From: Clonostachys chloroleuca
Lineage: Eukaryota; Ascomycota; Sordariomycetes; Hypocreales; Bionectriaceae
DNA: 64,000 nt
NCBI GenBank assembly: GCA_037952775.1
Contig: JBANAY010000004.1
Span: 8,742,001 to 8,806,000, forward strand
Direction: 5' to 3'
The notes beneath the pieces are model-generated. The model saw only the letters and a program-made list of their open reading frames with translations. It ran no database searches and was not told the DNA's origin. A program made the translations under genes and the position numbers. The first letter of the stretch is position 1. Every line of letters starts with the position of its first letter. Shown piece by piece: positions 10,220 through 20,590 of the stretch.

Positions 10220-11370
10220 ACATGCTGCTGGAAGTTAGCCAATCTAGGTAGTCATACCTTGACGCTACGATTCATGAAGCATACTCTACCGGCAGAAGTG
10301 ATGGTTTTAAGAATTCTTGGGATCTCTTCGGGCCGACGAGATTCAGTTCTATGAAGAGCCGGCCGGAAAGAAGCCAATACGATGAATATCACCAAAAGTG
10401 TATTCCTGAAGAACCTCTGTTCACAAGACACTATTGCGAATTCGACACACATCTGGCAGGTATGATAACGATATTGGAACAAAAGATGAAAATTGCGGAT
10501 ATCAGCTAGTTTTTGCCTCAAACTATTCCAATATCCAAGTCAATCAGGAAGCCCTTGACTAGAGTTAGTATGCTTAGAATAACAATTTAGCTTCCTGAGT
10601 CAGTACGCTGAACACGACTGCCTTTGATGATTGACCAAAATAACTATATATGACCTGTATGCATCGCCTGTTAATAGAAGAATAGAGGTACAGCAAGACG
10701 GGCAAGCCTTTATTACCTACGGTAGCTTCAACACTTGTGGTTTAGGAGCACCATAAATCCCCTCGCAAAGCAATTTGCACTACACCCCTAAACCCTCTGA
10801 ACCTGCTGGTGGTATCTGGATCCGTGCTGCCTGCAGTGCCTTTGACTGCACGATCTGATGAATACCTAGTCGTTCCCGGCCTGCACCCATGCATTACGCT
10901 CGTCTCGCAGAAATGAACACCCGATTTGGTCTTTGCGGTGGTCATCCTCCAACTTGGACCATGGGATCTCGGGCAATCCATTAACCCCAAACATGCGAGA
11001 TGGCCTATCAATTCCTGTGCCTCCTGCACCAGCACGTGGAGCATCTCCATCAGCTGACCCATGTCAAACTGCACCTTCCGGGATGCGACAGCATGTGAAT
11101 CCAACCAACGACGCTGTTCCACCTCGGGGTTTAAAAATAAGTTCTCAACGATACCGAACCCACGACAACACATAATGGATAGGCCAAGGACTGCGGAGGA
11201 AGAATGAAACCTTCCCTCGAACGTATGTGGCTGAATGAGGACAGCAGTATCTGGACTAGCCTCAGCCATCAAAGCTTAAATTTCCCTTTAGGGTAACAAG
11301 TGTGGCATCCACACAGTTCCGCAGATCCCAGACTCTTGTGTAAAATTCCCGTGACTACGTAACCTACTCT
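10220..11370. other. Intergenic, with one unassigned 176-codon minus frame
   Basis: The frame 10742-11272 (-) is the longest here. It contains a plausible amphipathic stretch (QLMEMLHVLVQEAQELIGHL) and an Arg/Gly-rich end but no domain I recognise. It may be the C-terminal part of a decayed regulatory or metabolic gene or chance. The remainder shows nothing. Confidence 0.3.
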
Positions 11371-11799
11371 TTTCCATGCAAAGAATTGGGGGCAGTGGCG
11401 TTTGTTGACTACAAAGAGTCGTCGCATATAATGACCGACCTGCAAGCTGCCATACCTGATGGACTTGGCCCGCACGCTGTTATTCTCCTTGCCACCCACG
11501 AGGAGCCATTCCATCATGCGTCCAGATTTGTTCGTTCCCATGGAACCGTTGTCTGCATCGGCATGCCGGGCCACGCGACCATCGTTGCCCCAGTTTTCGA
11601 CACTGTTGTTCGCATGGTGTGCATTAAAGGCAGCTACATAGGGAATAGCGGGGACACTGCCGAGGCCACTGAACTGTTTAGGCTAGGCATGATAAGTGCG
11701 CCCCACAAAGTGATCGGCTTAAGCCAGCTTCAACAAGTGTATGATTTGATGGTGAAGGATGAGATTGTTGGCCGTTACTTGGTAGATACGAGCAGGTGA
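11371..11799 (+). pseudogene. Zinc-type alcohol dehydrogenase, C-terminal fragment
   Basis: About 140 codons match the C-terminal half of yeast-type (MDR, zinc) alcohol dehydrogenases. It starts in the cofactor domain after the Rossmann glycine motif with GAVAFVDY, then runs through DGLGPHAVILLA, the GTVVCIGMPG strand-turn, the APVFDTVVRMVCIKGSYIGN segment, and ends in GRYLVDTS as expected. The catalytic zinc-binding half (GHE..G motif) and the NAD-binding GxGGLG motif are missing upstream, where the sequence is unreadable. A 5'-truncated relic; the surviving part itself has no stop. Confidence 0.85.
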
Positions 11800-12221
11800 T
11801 TCAGCTTATGCAGAAACTTCTTTCTTTCTTTCTCTTCTCTTTCTTTCTTTTTTTTTTTTTTTTTTAATTTTTAATTTTGCCCTTTCCATCCGAGTTTTTA
11901 TCTGGTGATCATGTGGTGAGGAGCCTGGTGACGATATTCTGTACTTCGTTCTAAGTTCCAGGGAATGGCTCATTCGCTCACTTTGCCAAGCACGAGAGAT
12001 TATCGGGTTGAATTTTCTTCTGGCCTACTCTTTGTTTGTGTACTTAAGATGAAAACTCAGTGACCTCACTAATATACTATGATGATTGTTCTTCAGGTCA
12101 TGCGCCGAAATCGACATAACTGTGTAGCTGCATCCTTCCTATCATTCATGAGAAATCGTTTTGATGCTCCAAACGGCATGATGTGTCTTGAGTCTCATAT
12201 TCTCATCGAAAATTCATATTA
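11800..12221. other. Intergenic with CT/T-rich tract
   Basis: A pyrimidine-rich stretch with a T run at about 11850-11868 follows the ADH fragment. No gene seen. Confidence 0.6.
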
Positions 12222-12832
12222 TTGTTGAAGTACGTGAAAACAATGAAGGGAATAATTCAAACAGGATACGGCCCCCAAGGAAACGAGATACATAGTCCCC
12301 TCGCTAAAACTTTCTCGAGTAACCCTGAACACCTCCTCCTCAATTATAAATCCTTAAGGGAGTACAAGGGACCCATGTACCCGTCTTCCTCGGTGCTATC
12401 GACCTTGGTGCCCTCGGCAGGACGTACTACTATGATTTCCGCGTTGAGGTGGTTCACCTGTCATTTATGTCCTGGGGAGGTGTCGGTTTGAGAGATATTG
12501 ATGCAACAGATCTTGATGAGGCCTCTGTAACGGAAATGGCAATACGGTCTATGAAAGCCATCCATCAAGAAGGGGTGGTACACATGGATGCGCGCCGGGA
12601 AAATATACTCTTCAACCCAGAAACTCGAGAGGTAATGATCATTGATTTCGAGCGCTCGCAGCTTCTCTCGCCACCCCGACGCCAGCTAGCCGCCCTAGAG
12701 CCTAACAAGCGACGGCGGATTCAAGATACGAGCGGGAAGATTAAGGCGGTATCTCGTCCTCGCAGTGTTAAGAGCCAGCTGGAGCCAGGTTTCTTGCATG
12801 ATCTCGCTGGAGTGGAAGGAGCATTCATGTGA
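12222..12832 (+). pseudogene. Fungal protein-kinase-like protein, C-terminal fragment, frameshifted
   Basis: Two frames join at about 12370 by a one-base loss. The first ends LLLNYKSLREYKG. The second gives THVPVFLGAIDLGALGRTYY, then VVHLSFMSWGG, the catalytic-loop equivalent AIHQEGVVHMDARRENILFN and VMIIDFERSQLL. This is the C-lobe of a fungal kinase-like family whose members share a long N-terminal nuclease-like domain with the pseudogene at 38076-39814. The catalytic loop is H-x-D-x-x-x-x-N, so it was active in an ancestor. The N-lobe and the whole N-terminal domain are missing. Confidence 0.75.
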
Positions 12833-13603
12833 TATGATATTATACTACCGGCGAGAAATTGGTTGGCTTTATGGTAACCGTTGTTACTTGAATGCAAGGC
12901 CTGAAACTTGGGCTGTTTTGGGGAGACTTACTATAGTTCGCTAATACGCAATTGGTAAAAAAGATAAAGGCCGGACATGGTATTTAGGGCTAATGATGAC
13001 GGTGGCAAGGGTTCGCTATAATGCTAACTCTGCGTACGCAGTAATGCTTCGTGCGATGCGCCGAATAGGAGAAGCGTTTGTGTGGGCGGGGATTCACTTT
13101 GTGTACGCGAGTGATTGGCCATTCTCGTACGCGACTTTGCGCGGTCCTGTCTAGTGCATTCTGTGTGCACGGTGGGTCTCGTACGCAACTCGGCGTACGC
13201 AGTCCATGTGATTATTAATTAATTAATCAAGAGCTATTATCAGCCGATGGTGTGGGTGCCTATTGTATGTTCCATCTCTCTTGTGGGCTATAGACAGTAT
13301 TAGAGAGTTGAGAGGCGTAGTGCCTTGAGGAGTAGTGCCTTGAGGAACGAAGTGACGAGACGTCTTACGCCCAACCGACTCAAAATCTACCCATTGTCAC
13401 AAGCTCACGCGATCACGTGTTTGGCCCACCACCCGCTGAAAACCCTTCCTACTCGATTCTTTTGTTTCTTCCTTAGATTAGTTGAGAGCGCGAATGTCCC
13501 GTAGATATTTCTCGGGTAAATATCGGAGATTGTACCAAAGAGGCGTTGCCTTCGAGAAGTAACCGACATGCCGTGGAACTTAGCTACGTATGAGAGTAGG
13601 TAG
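12833..13603. repeat. CGTACG-rich dispersed repeat (copy A)
   Basis: Between about 13010 and 13380 the sequence is rich in CGTACGC and GCGTACGCA words. Bases 13124-13202 align with the reverse complement of 37728-37812 (ACTTTGCG ... TAGTGCA ... ACGCAACT-GGCGTACGCA). The words GTGCCTTGAGGAACGAAG at 13336-13353 resemble the reverse complement of 37484-37500 and of 34655-34668. The stretch thus belongs to the same repeat family as the blocks near the Helitron helicase, in opposite orientation. No gene is seen. Confidence 0.6.
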
Positions 13604-13741
13604 TAGTGGAAACACTATGAATTAGAAAATGACAATTCATATAATCTTCCTCCTCTATCAACCAATGTAGATCAATGAAAAATTATTCATATCCAATAAA
13701 AACACTCCTTAGGGAAGATGAAAGGGCTCAAAGTACAATAC
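13604..13741. repeat. Dispersed repeat arm, inverted relative to 1-165
   Basis: Reverse complement of this stretch matches bases 51-165 with few differences. It stops at the gap, so its true extent is unknown. Confidence 0.75.
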
Positions 13742-13841
13742 NNNNNNNNNNNNNNNNNNNNNNNNNNNNNNNNNNNNNNNNNNNNNNNNNNNNNNNNNNN
13801 NNNNNNNNNNNNNNNNNNNNNNNNNNNNNNNNNNNNNNNNN
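13742..13841. other. Assembly gap (100 N)
   Basis: Exactly 100 unknown bases, the usual placeholder for a gap of unknown size. It is flanked on the left by a repeat arm, which may be why assembly failed. Confidence 0.99.
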
Positions 13842-14196
13842 GTCTAAGGTGTCAGAAGCCACATGAATAGTACGCAAGGGAGATCGTAAGTTACTCACCA
13901 GAGTCAAGCTGGCCTGCCACCTGCTGAAACTTCTTGGCGTCAAAAAATTGGCGGACGACGCTATCATGGAATTTCGGGCCTGGGCTGGAGAATGTCGTAG
14001 GTGTGCCGTCGTCCATGATAACGGCAACGAAATATTGCTTGGCCCAGATGCCACAATGTGATCGAAGGGCAGTATCAATTGCCTATCGGAGAATAGTTAG
14101 CTTTCAAACAGTAGTTTTACTCCGGCTGAAGTGCTATACCATCGGTGGCTGATGCCTGATAACATCTGGAGCCTCATCGTAGCGTCTGTGGTTCAT
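13842..14196 (-). CDS. Unassigned spliced gene, partial, runs into the gap
   Basis: Three exons can be placed. Exon a ends ...VIRHQPPM at 14140. Intron 14083-14139 has donor GTATAG and acceptor CCGATAG. Exon b (13899-14082) reads AIDTALRSHCGIWAKQYF, then VAVIMDDGTPTTFSSPGPKF and ends FQQVAGQLDSG. Intron 13844-13898 has donor GTGAGT, a CTGAC branch site and a CCTTAG acceptor, and exon c enters the gap. Phases agree across the first junction. I chose Met at 14196, but the frame stays open upstream to about 14310 (FLPIATFSEQTLRSIAVLQS), so the gene may start earlier. I do not recognise the family. Confidence 0.55.
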
Positions 14197-16230
14197 GCTT
14201 TGTAATACTGCGATGCTTCTCAATGTCTGTTCGCTAAACGTCGCAATGGGCAGAAAGACCTCTAGCTGTCTCTGTGAAAGGCAAGCTGAGATGCTGCTTT
14301 GAGGCTCTATTAGAGTACTTCCCGCGTGCTTTTCAGAGTATGGAAACCACTGTTCGAAGCTTGAAGATGAAAATTGAGAGACGTGGGTTGGTGAGTATGT
14401 GATCGGGGGAGGGGGGCGGGGGATCGTTGTGCGGGGCCCGTTTGCAATATATTGGGACTCCTCACTTCGGGGCTCTCTGCCCCGGTGCCTGTCGGGGGAG
14501 CTTGCAGTAATAGCAGCCGCTTATATCCGCTCGTTGATCCGCAATTTTGAAGCGAGAGTGACAACATGCAAGAAGAGAGGGAAAATAGGATTGAGGTGGC
14601 AGGGTGAAGGTGTTTGGTGTACTCGCCAGGCCAATGGTGAGAGTTGAGCTGAGCGGGAAGGAGGTTGACAGGAGTGATGGGGACCCAGATATAGGGGTGT
14701 ATCAGCCAATTGCCGGAGTTTCTGCTTTGTTTGCGCACACCATGGGACCATCCTCACGGAATTGAATGCCCTGGCCTGTGGTTGTAGATTTCGTTGAGGA
14801 GGGGGTTGTTGTTTCCGCAGTACCTTGTAGTCGGCGACCGCAGCGCAGTCTGAATGGGAAGAAAGGGAATGGGGAAGAGGAACGAGAATAAGCAAAAATC
14901 ATATACATGAATCCACGACGAGGGGCGTGCATCCAGAAATGCCACCGCTGATCATTGCGCTGGGATATGCATGAATTGTTCCACGATTGCTCAATTCGCT
15001 CCACGTGTTTTGTGTGTTGGCCACTTGATGCCACCCAACAGGGCAACCAGCGAAGCTTCCTGATATGGATGTGGATTTGGGGCTAGAGATCGTCTTTTTA
15101 GGCTGGCTGAAAGTCTGGCATGCCATCCAGGACTGTCCGTTCCGGTGCTAGGGTAGGACTATATCGGAAGCTAATGTTTGAACTGGGGCACAAAGCGCCT
15201 TGTTCCTCACAACGAGAGAGTTTTTGGAGCATATCTGGCTAGGCTACACATCCCTTCAATCGATATCAGTACTGTACTTCGCACACTCTCCCTAATCCCG
15301 ACAAGTCGAAAAAAGGGTTGAAGACAAAGACATTTGACCTCGTCCATTCCTGCATATTCAATCATCATAAGAGCGCAAAAGATTCCTCCAACTCACCGAG
15401 GCACCCAGCGGAGGCAACTTATGATCTGTCCAACGCTCAGGCGCTCTCGGGGAGGTTGGTGGCTACGTACTAATGTGGGTGTCTCGTCGCTTGGATAATA
15501 GTGTATCCCCCGAGCGTTACATACCTACACCCACACACACCAAAGCCAGACAGTGCTTCAAATGTCGCAGTACACCGCTCTTGATAGCTGGAGCTGTCCC
15601 GTCCTCACCCTTAGTCTTACACCTGCTTAAGGTCTGCTTAAAAAAAAAAAAGGGCAAGTGAACTGAATGGTGCTTAAGGGATAAGTGCGATGAACGAGGC
15701 AGTACTATGCAGACGCTTTGAATGCATTCCTGCCGGATACCTACTGGAGATATGAATGAAATGTGAAGAAAAAAGAAACCAAGTAGGAAAAGAAAAAGAG
15801 GGTGGTATTTACCTGTCGGGGTAAGAGGGGAAGCCTGATTTCAGCTCGTGCCGTGCTGTTGCAGCTCGCACTAATCCGAAGGGGGAGAGGGGGGGTTGCG
15901 GGCTCGGAAGAGTATGAGAAGCTCGGGTATGAATTGAGGGGGAACACCTCTCTGTTCTTAGGCCTGATATCGAAGGAGAATGACGGACTGTTGTAGGCGC
16001 CGATACATTGGTGATGTCTTCTCGGGATTGGAGCGGGAGAGGATTACAGCGAGGTGGGTGGCTGCAACTGACCAATGTCGCAAGTGGAGCCCGTCTGTTT
16101 TAGCACGTGAAGTAGAATCAGCCATAGCCAATCATTCTGTATTACTCAATAGAGACAAGACTTCAGCAGCCCCTGATAATTGGCGCATCACACTCTGATG
16201 AGCAGCTTACCCTATACACATATACACAAA
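14197..16230. other. About 2 kb without a supportable gene
   Basis: Many short open frames overlap on both strands (for example 14310-14738 and 14702-15046 on -), with low-complexity G-rich, A-rich and C-rich tracts (about 14403-14421, 15641-15651, 15770-15800). None shows a domain. The part next to 14310 may hold the promoter or first exons of the gene that enters the gap. Confidence 0.5.
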
Positions 16231-16234
16231 CTGT

Positions 16235-16345
16235 TGATTCACCAGGTACTCGGCATGGCGCGATGAAGAAAGCCAGCTGCTATAGATTAAAGGCGACCCT
16301 GGCAAACGCAAGACGATGCTGCTTCTGCGGCATCATCGACCGTGG
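16235..16345 (+). pseudogene. NACHT NTPase scrap (P-loop region)
   Basis: One frame reads WRDEESQLL, a TAG stop, then IKGDPGKRKTMLL; a shifted frame resumes with CGIID. This is the Walker A neighbourhood of fungal NACHT NLR proteins (D-E-E-S-Q-L-L-W-I-K-G-D-P-G-K-G-K-T-M-L pattern). The Trp codon before IKG reads TAG and a Gly of the P-loop reads Arg, both G-to-A type changes. Nothing else of the gene survives nearby. The match is short, but the pattern is specific. Confidence 0.6.
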
Positions 16346-16483
16346 CAAACCTAGACCTTTCAAGTGTTCCGAATCTACAGCAAGGAAAGGTGCTCCTCTA
16401 ATTCCCATTTTTATACAGCGTCATGATGAACTCATTTAGAATCACCAGCCCCTAGGCTTTGGAAGCTAATGTAAATGCCATAT

Positions 16484-17945
16484 CAATTTTTCTCCAATAC
16501 CTTCGGGTCCTTCTGGGATTCCCGAAGAATTTCCCTCATCCGACGATACAAGGTTCCATCGTCCCTTTCCCATCTCCAACCATTAGGAAACACCGCTTTC
16601 CGTAATCTATTAAGCCAAGGTATTAATGGCTGGTAATACACATTGAAATTCTCCTCCGCAGTCCTGATGAAGTCCCCTTCATGGGATACTTGCCCTTTTT
16701 TTAGATTTGCTAGCTCCCCCATTTTAACAGAGTTACATTTATCGAATTCACGGACAACCCTGCTCTAATCCGGTCCGTTGTAGTGGATATATATCCAGAA
16801 TATTACCCAGAAGAATGACTCTAGATCGTTTGTATAAAAGAATGTTGCTCCCCTAGAAGTGCACCAATGGCCATGAATGCTCTCGTACCAGTCTTTCCCT
16901 TTGCTCCTGAAACACCTTCTCGCTGCTCTTTGATGGCAAGGTCTAGATCAATTAAAAATGAGGGCCAGGATGGGTTATCATCATCCTCGTTCACCATAAG
17001 ATTTTGATGAGATGTCTCTGTGCAAGAAGCCTGCCTTGTGTAGAGACTCATGTCCCTCGATACAGCCTTCGAGGGCAGCAAGCAGGGCCGATCGAGAGGT
17101 CACCTTGTATATGGGTTTTCCATAGTCTTGGAGAATAACACGCCGATGCACCCGATTTGGTAGTACGCCAACAGCCTTGGTCGGGGACGTAGAACAGGAT
17201 CGCTTGCTAGGAGGGAGAGGAGCGCCAGTCTTGCTAGATGACCGCTTTCGACTACGTAGCGGCCATCCCGCGACGTGCCGGCTGTGTTGGTATTTGATGG
17301 ACTGGGGCGCTCGCGCATGTAGTTTGTAGCTCTTGTGACGTCCAGTCCTCCTCGAGTATTACCCCGAATCTCGTCGTCTGTCCCGTGAGCCGTGACTGTC
17401 TCGTGGTAATAGTACCGGGCCACGTTGACAACGCCTTTACGAGTCGCTTCTTGTTATAGTTCGCCTTCTTCATCGCGTTCCGAATACTGCCACAACTCTT
17501 TAATAACAGCGGTATCTCTGGATGCCCTTCGCGATGGGCTTTCCAGCAAGTCGTCGCCCGGCCAGCTATGTAACGCGCGCGCTGCATCACCTCGTCGACA
17601 ATGACCCGCTCTGTTGAATTGTCCTGCTCAATTTCAATGAAGCGTTCGGAATTTGCCGTCATGATTATCGGATCATACCCAAACTGCCCCTCATTCATCC
17701 AGAAAAACACGAGGATCATAAATATAAACCGTAGCCCATCTCTGTTAATGTCGAACTGTTCGGACGCGATGCCCCCAAGCCGGTCAAACGCCCATACCCG
17801 CATGAGAGACCCGCAAATAGTGAAGCCCAAGACAAAGCGACAAGTGTCCTGGGCAGCAAGCACTTCCCTTGCGTACCTTCCCGAGATCAAACCATGCTTC
17901 TGAGGCTTTACCGGCCGATCGGTTGTTCTTTGTAAAGAAATTGCT
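16484..17945 (-). pseudogene. FunK1-type fungal kinase, multiply frameshifted
   Basis: Collinear pieces of a FunK1 family protein kinase lie on the minus strand. The N-terminal part reads WAFDRLGGIASEQFDINRDG and IAGRATTCWKAHREG. Then come ARYYYHETVTAHG and RGGLDVTRATNY, the C-lobe stretch NLMVNEDDDNPSWPSFLIDL followed by DLAIKEQREG and GTRAFMAIGALLGE, and the end YYQPLIPWLNRLRKAVFPNG. At least four frame changes separate them (near 17890, 17440, 17250 and 17050), and the HRD-type loop is broken by one of them. Length before decay would be the usual 500-600 residues. FunK1 genes are multicopy in filamentous fungi; their substrates are unknown. Confidence 0.88.
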
Positions 17946-18422
17946 ATCGTTGATGGTTTAGGAGGGAACGGAAGGAATATTAGATCTGTCAGCCGACGAT
18001 CCCGAAGTCATAGATACGATACGGATCCACCTTGTACCTGCTGCAGTCGTCTAATACCACACCTAGACTGTATCATTATCGCTGTTGATGGCGCCTGCAG
18101 GCTAAATGGTACACACGAGGCTATCGCGTCGGTTGGAATATTCATACATGAGAATTCTGAGTACAGCTATAGCAGGGTGTTCTCGGAGTAACAAATCAGG
18201 TTGCAGAGTTATCAGCTAGTATTCACACTCTTCGCCTTGCCTTACAGATACAGATATTTTATATAATCTGCTTTCCTCCTATTAGAGGAAGCTTCAGGAG
18301 TTGCACAATAATATCTGCATATAACCAAGTAATTTCCGAAAACAGTTAACTTCAACTTACTAGCTAGTTTAATAATATTGTGGAGCCTCTCGCATAAAAG
18401 AAAAATGTCCAAAAAGCAGTAG
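17946..18422. other. AT-rich intergenic, no gene
   Basis: No open frame over 60 codons with a recognisable product. It separates the FunK1 relic from the second copy of the racemase segment. Confidence 0.6.
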
Positions 18423-19575
18423 ATAAGGTTCAGGGCTAGAATTAACCAGCTGTGGATAACGATTGAAGAGGACGAGCTATTTAAAAGTACGGAGCGAACC
18501 TAGAGTATAATTACTGGGGTTAGAAGGTTGCGGAGTTGGCGCTAGTTAGTTAAAACAAGAAAGAGTGTCACGTCATCGGCACGTCAACCACACAGATTGT
18601 GAGGAGAAGGAAATTATAAACCAACGGCAACTAGACCAGGTAATAAGTCTTAACAGTACTACCGATCCAACAAACCTAACATCTTTTCAAGCAGTCAAGA
18701 GGACACCTCAGCAACATGAATCCACGCCAGACTTTTCGTATCCTCATTATCAACCCCAACTCCTCAGAGGCAATAACTGCAGCGATAGTAGCTACTATAG
18801 ACATAATTCAATTGGGTAATATACGAAGCCGCTTGGAACCAAATGTCAAAGGGACTGATAAGCTGACTAAGACTGTAGTCCATGGAGCTCAGTGCCTATA
18901 CAACTCCACAACCATCTCCGTCAAGCATAACTAGTTACAGCGACATCAAGAGAAGCGAAGAAACTATCTATTCGAGAATCTCAAATGATGGCCCTACATT
19001 GGACCAGTACGATGCCGTCCTCATCGCTGGCTTTGGTACCAAATCTCTAGTTTCAAAATTGTCCAGCCTTGGCCCTGAATGTATCATGGGGGTCTTTGAA
19101 GCGAGCATTTTAACAGCCCAAACACTACTGCGCCCAAATACTGATGACAAATGGGGAATTGTCACACTGGGCCACTTCTGGGAGAGCTATCTCATGGTTG
19201 AAGTCAAGTCATTTCTGGGTTAGGATAAGGATAGTAGTAATCACAGATTCGCTGGTGTCTTCGTAGCGAAATTTTATGGACTCGATCCAAATGCCATGTC
19301 TCAAGAGGATATGAAAAATGGTATAAGGGAAGCCACAGGGCGACTACTTCAGTCAAGTTCAACTCGATGCGTGGTGATAGGTTGCATAGTAGCGGCCGAA
19401 TTAGAGGACACCGTCCGCTCTACCGCAACCGAGTTCTTAGGGAAGAGCATGGGCGAGACTCTGTATGTCATCGACGCCATCAAAGCAGGTATTTTGCAAA
19501 TACAACAAATGGTTCGTTGCAGAGGTACTTTCAAATAGCGAATATTTTTGGGGAATGAACATGCCCTAAGGAAGG
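18423..19575. repeat. Segmental duplication, copy 2
   Basis: Direct-orientation copy of 8252-9445. In the aligned stretches I compared by eye most differences are transitions, with G-to-A and C-to-T toward this copy frequent (for example GGATTAACCGG to GAATTAACCAG) though not exclusive. Confidence 0.9.
18716..19538 (+). pseudogene. Racemase-like gene, broken copy
   Basis: Copy of the gene at 8588-9410. Three features argue that it is dead. The intron donor GTACGG of copy 1 reads ATACGA here, so the intron cannot be spliced at that site. The CAG codon after SFLG reads TAG at 19221-19223. An alternative GT a few bases upstream of the lost donor shifts the frame. The rest is well conserved, including the Gly at the first catalytic position (LIAGFGTK) and the Cys in VVIGCIVAAE, so loss is recent relative to the duplication. 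Confidence 0.88.
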
Positions 19576-19881
19576 GCTTTATAAGATAAGTGCTTTGTAT
19601 CAGGCTCATTCTTTCACGACGCAAGCGCCTTGTTCCCAAACTCTTAACTCGTTCCGAAAAGGCGTTAGCGGTCCCTATTCAGGGACCGGTCTCCTGTTTT
19701 GTATTTTGCTCGCTCGATTTCTAACGGAATACAAGCCGGTCGTAAGTATATTTAACCTTTGCAAAGTTTTGTATTTTCCAGCGAACTCTATTGTGGATAC
19801 TGACGACCCAGTTTTAGGTCTCGAGTCCAAACTGTTGCACCAGACGGTGACTCCTATTATAGCCCATAGCGTGAAACAGTC
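19576..19881. other. No gene supported
   Basis: The frame 19595-19885 (+) is open but shows no known domain and no counterpart after copy 1. Confidence 0.4.
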
Positions 19882-20590
19882 TTAAGGTTTTTGGCTCCTG
19901 CTTATAACACAACAGATGCCACGCTCTCCCAAGTATGTACTGATATTTTGGTAAACCTCTTCACCCTCGTGCTTGAAAATCTTCACTTCTAGCCCCATTA
20001 GGTGGAAGAGTCCCGCCTGTACGTCGTCCATCACAGCCCTGTGGCCGGTGACGTTCAGACGCCACTTTGGATTCGGGTTCGGCCCAAAACCGACAAGATT
20101 CCCCCAAGTGATACTCTGGCAACGTTCAGCAAAACGAACTTGCTCGTCAGTCCAGAGCTCCTTTCTCCCGGCCAGAAGAGACTGTATCTGGCAGGCAAAG
20201 GACACATCATTTCCGTACCGATCCCGCAGCGGAATCTCTCGGGCGCGTCGGGTATTATTGTATTACCATCCGCCTCCTGGTTCCAGAGGAATCGCTCTGG
20301 GGCGTCCGATGCTGAAGGGTCAAAATGAGCCTTAGTGGCTGAAAGCTCCTCTCCGCGTCTGGTTTTTGTGCGGAACATGAGACCATCCCATATATAGGAT
20401 GGAGGATTGGTATAATAGTAAGTAATAGGAGTCTTTTAACAAGGCTCTCGAGTACTATTTTCGCCGAGCTTCCGAAGTACAGTCTGGGGATCTGTATCGC
20501 ATATAGCCCATTGCAGGCTGAGTTGAATGAATTTGCCCAACGGGCAGAGCGCAAATAGAGTGAGCGCAATAAGCAAGTGGCGCAACATGA
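19882..20590 (-). pseudogene. Unassigned secreted protein, frameshifted relic
   Basis: The minus strand from 20587 opens with MLRHLLIALTLFALC, a good signal peptide, then runs to a stop at about 20435. Other frames continue with coding-like sequence: YYYTNPPSYIWDGLMFRTKT and RRGEELSATKAHFDP, then EIPLRDRYGNDVSFAC and the frame ending at 19882 with ITWGNLVGFGPNPNPKWRLN. At least two frame changes are needed (near 20430 and 20230). I do not recognise the family. The FRTKTRRGEEL stretch faintly recalls the ADP-ribosyltransferase N-terminal motif of enterotoxin-like fungal proteins, but the rest does not fit, so I assign no function. An intron rather than a lesion could explain the first break. 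Confidence 0.45.
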
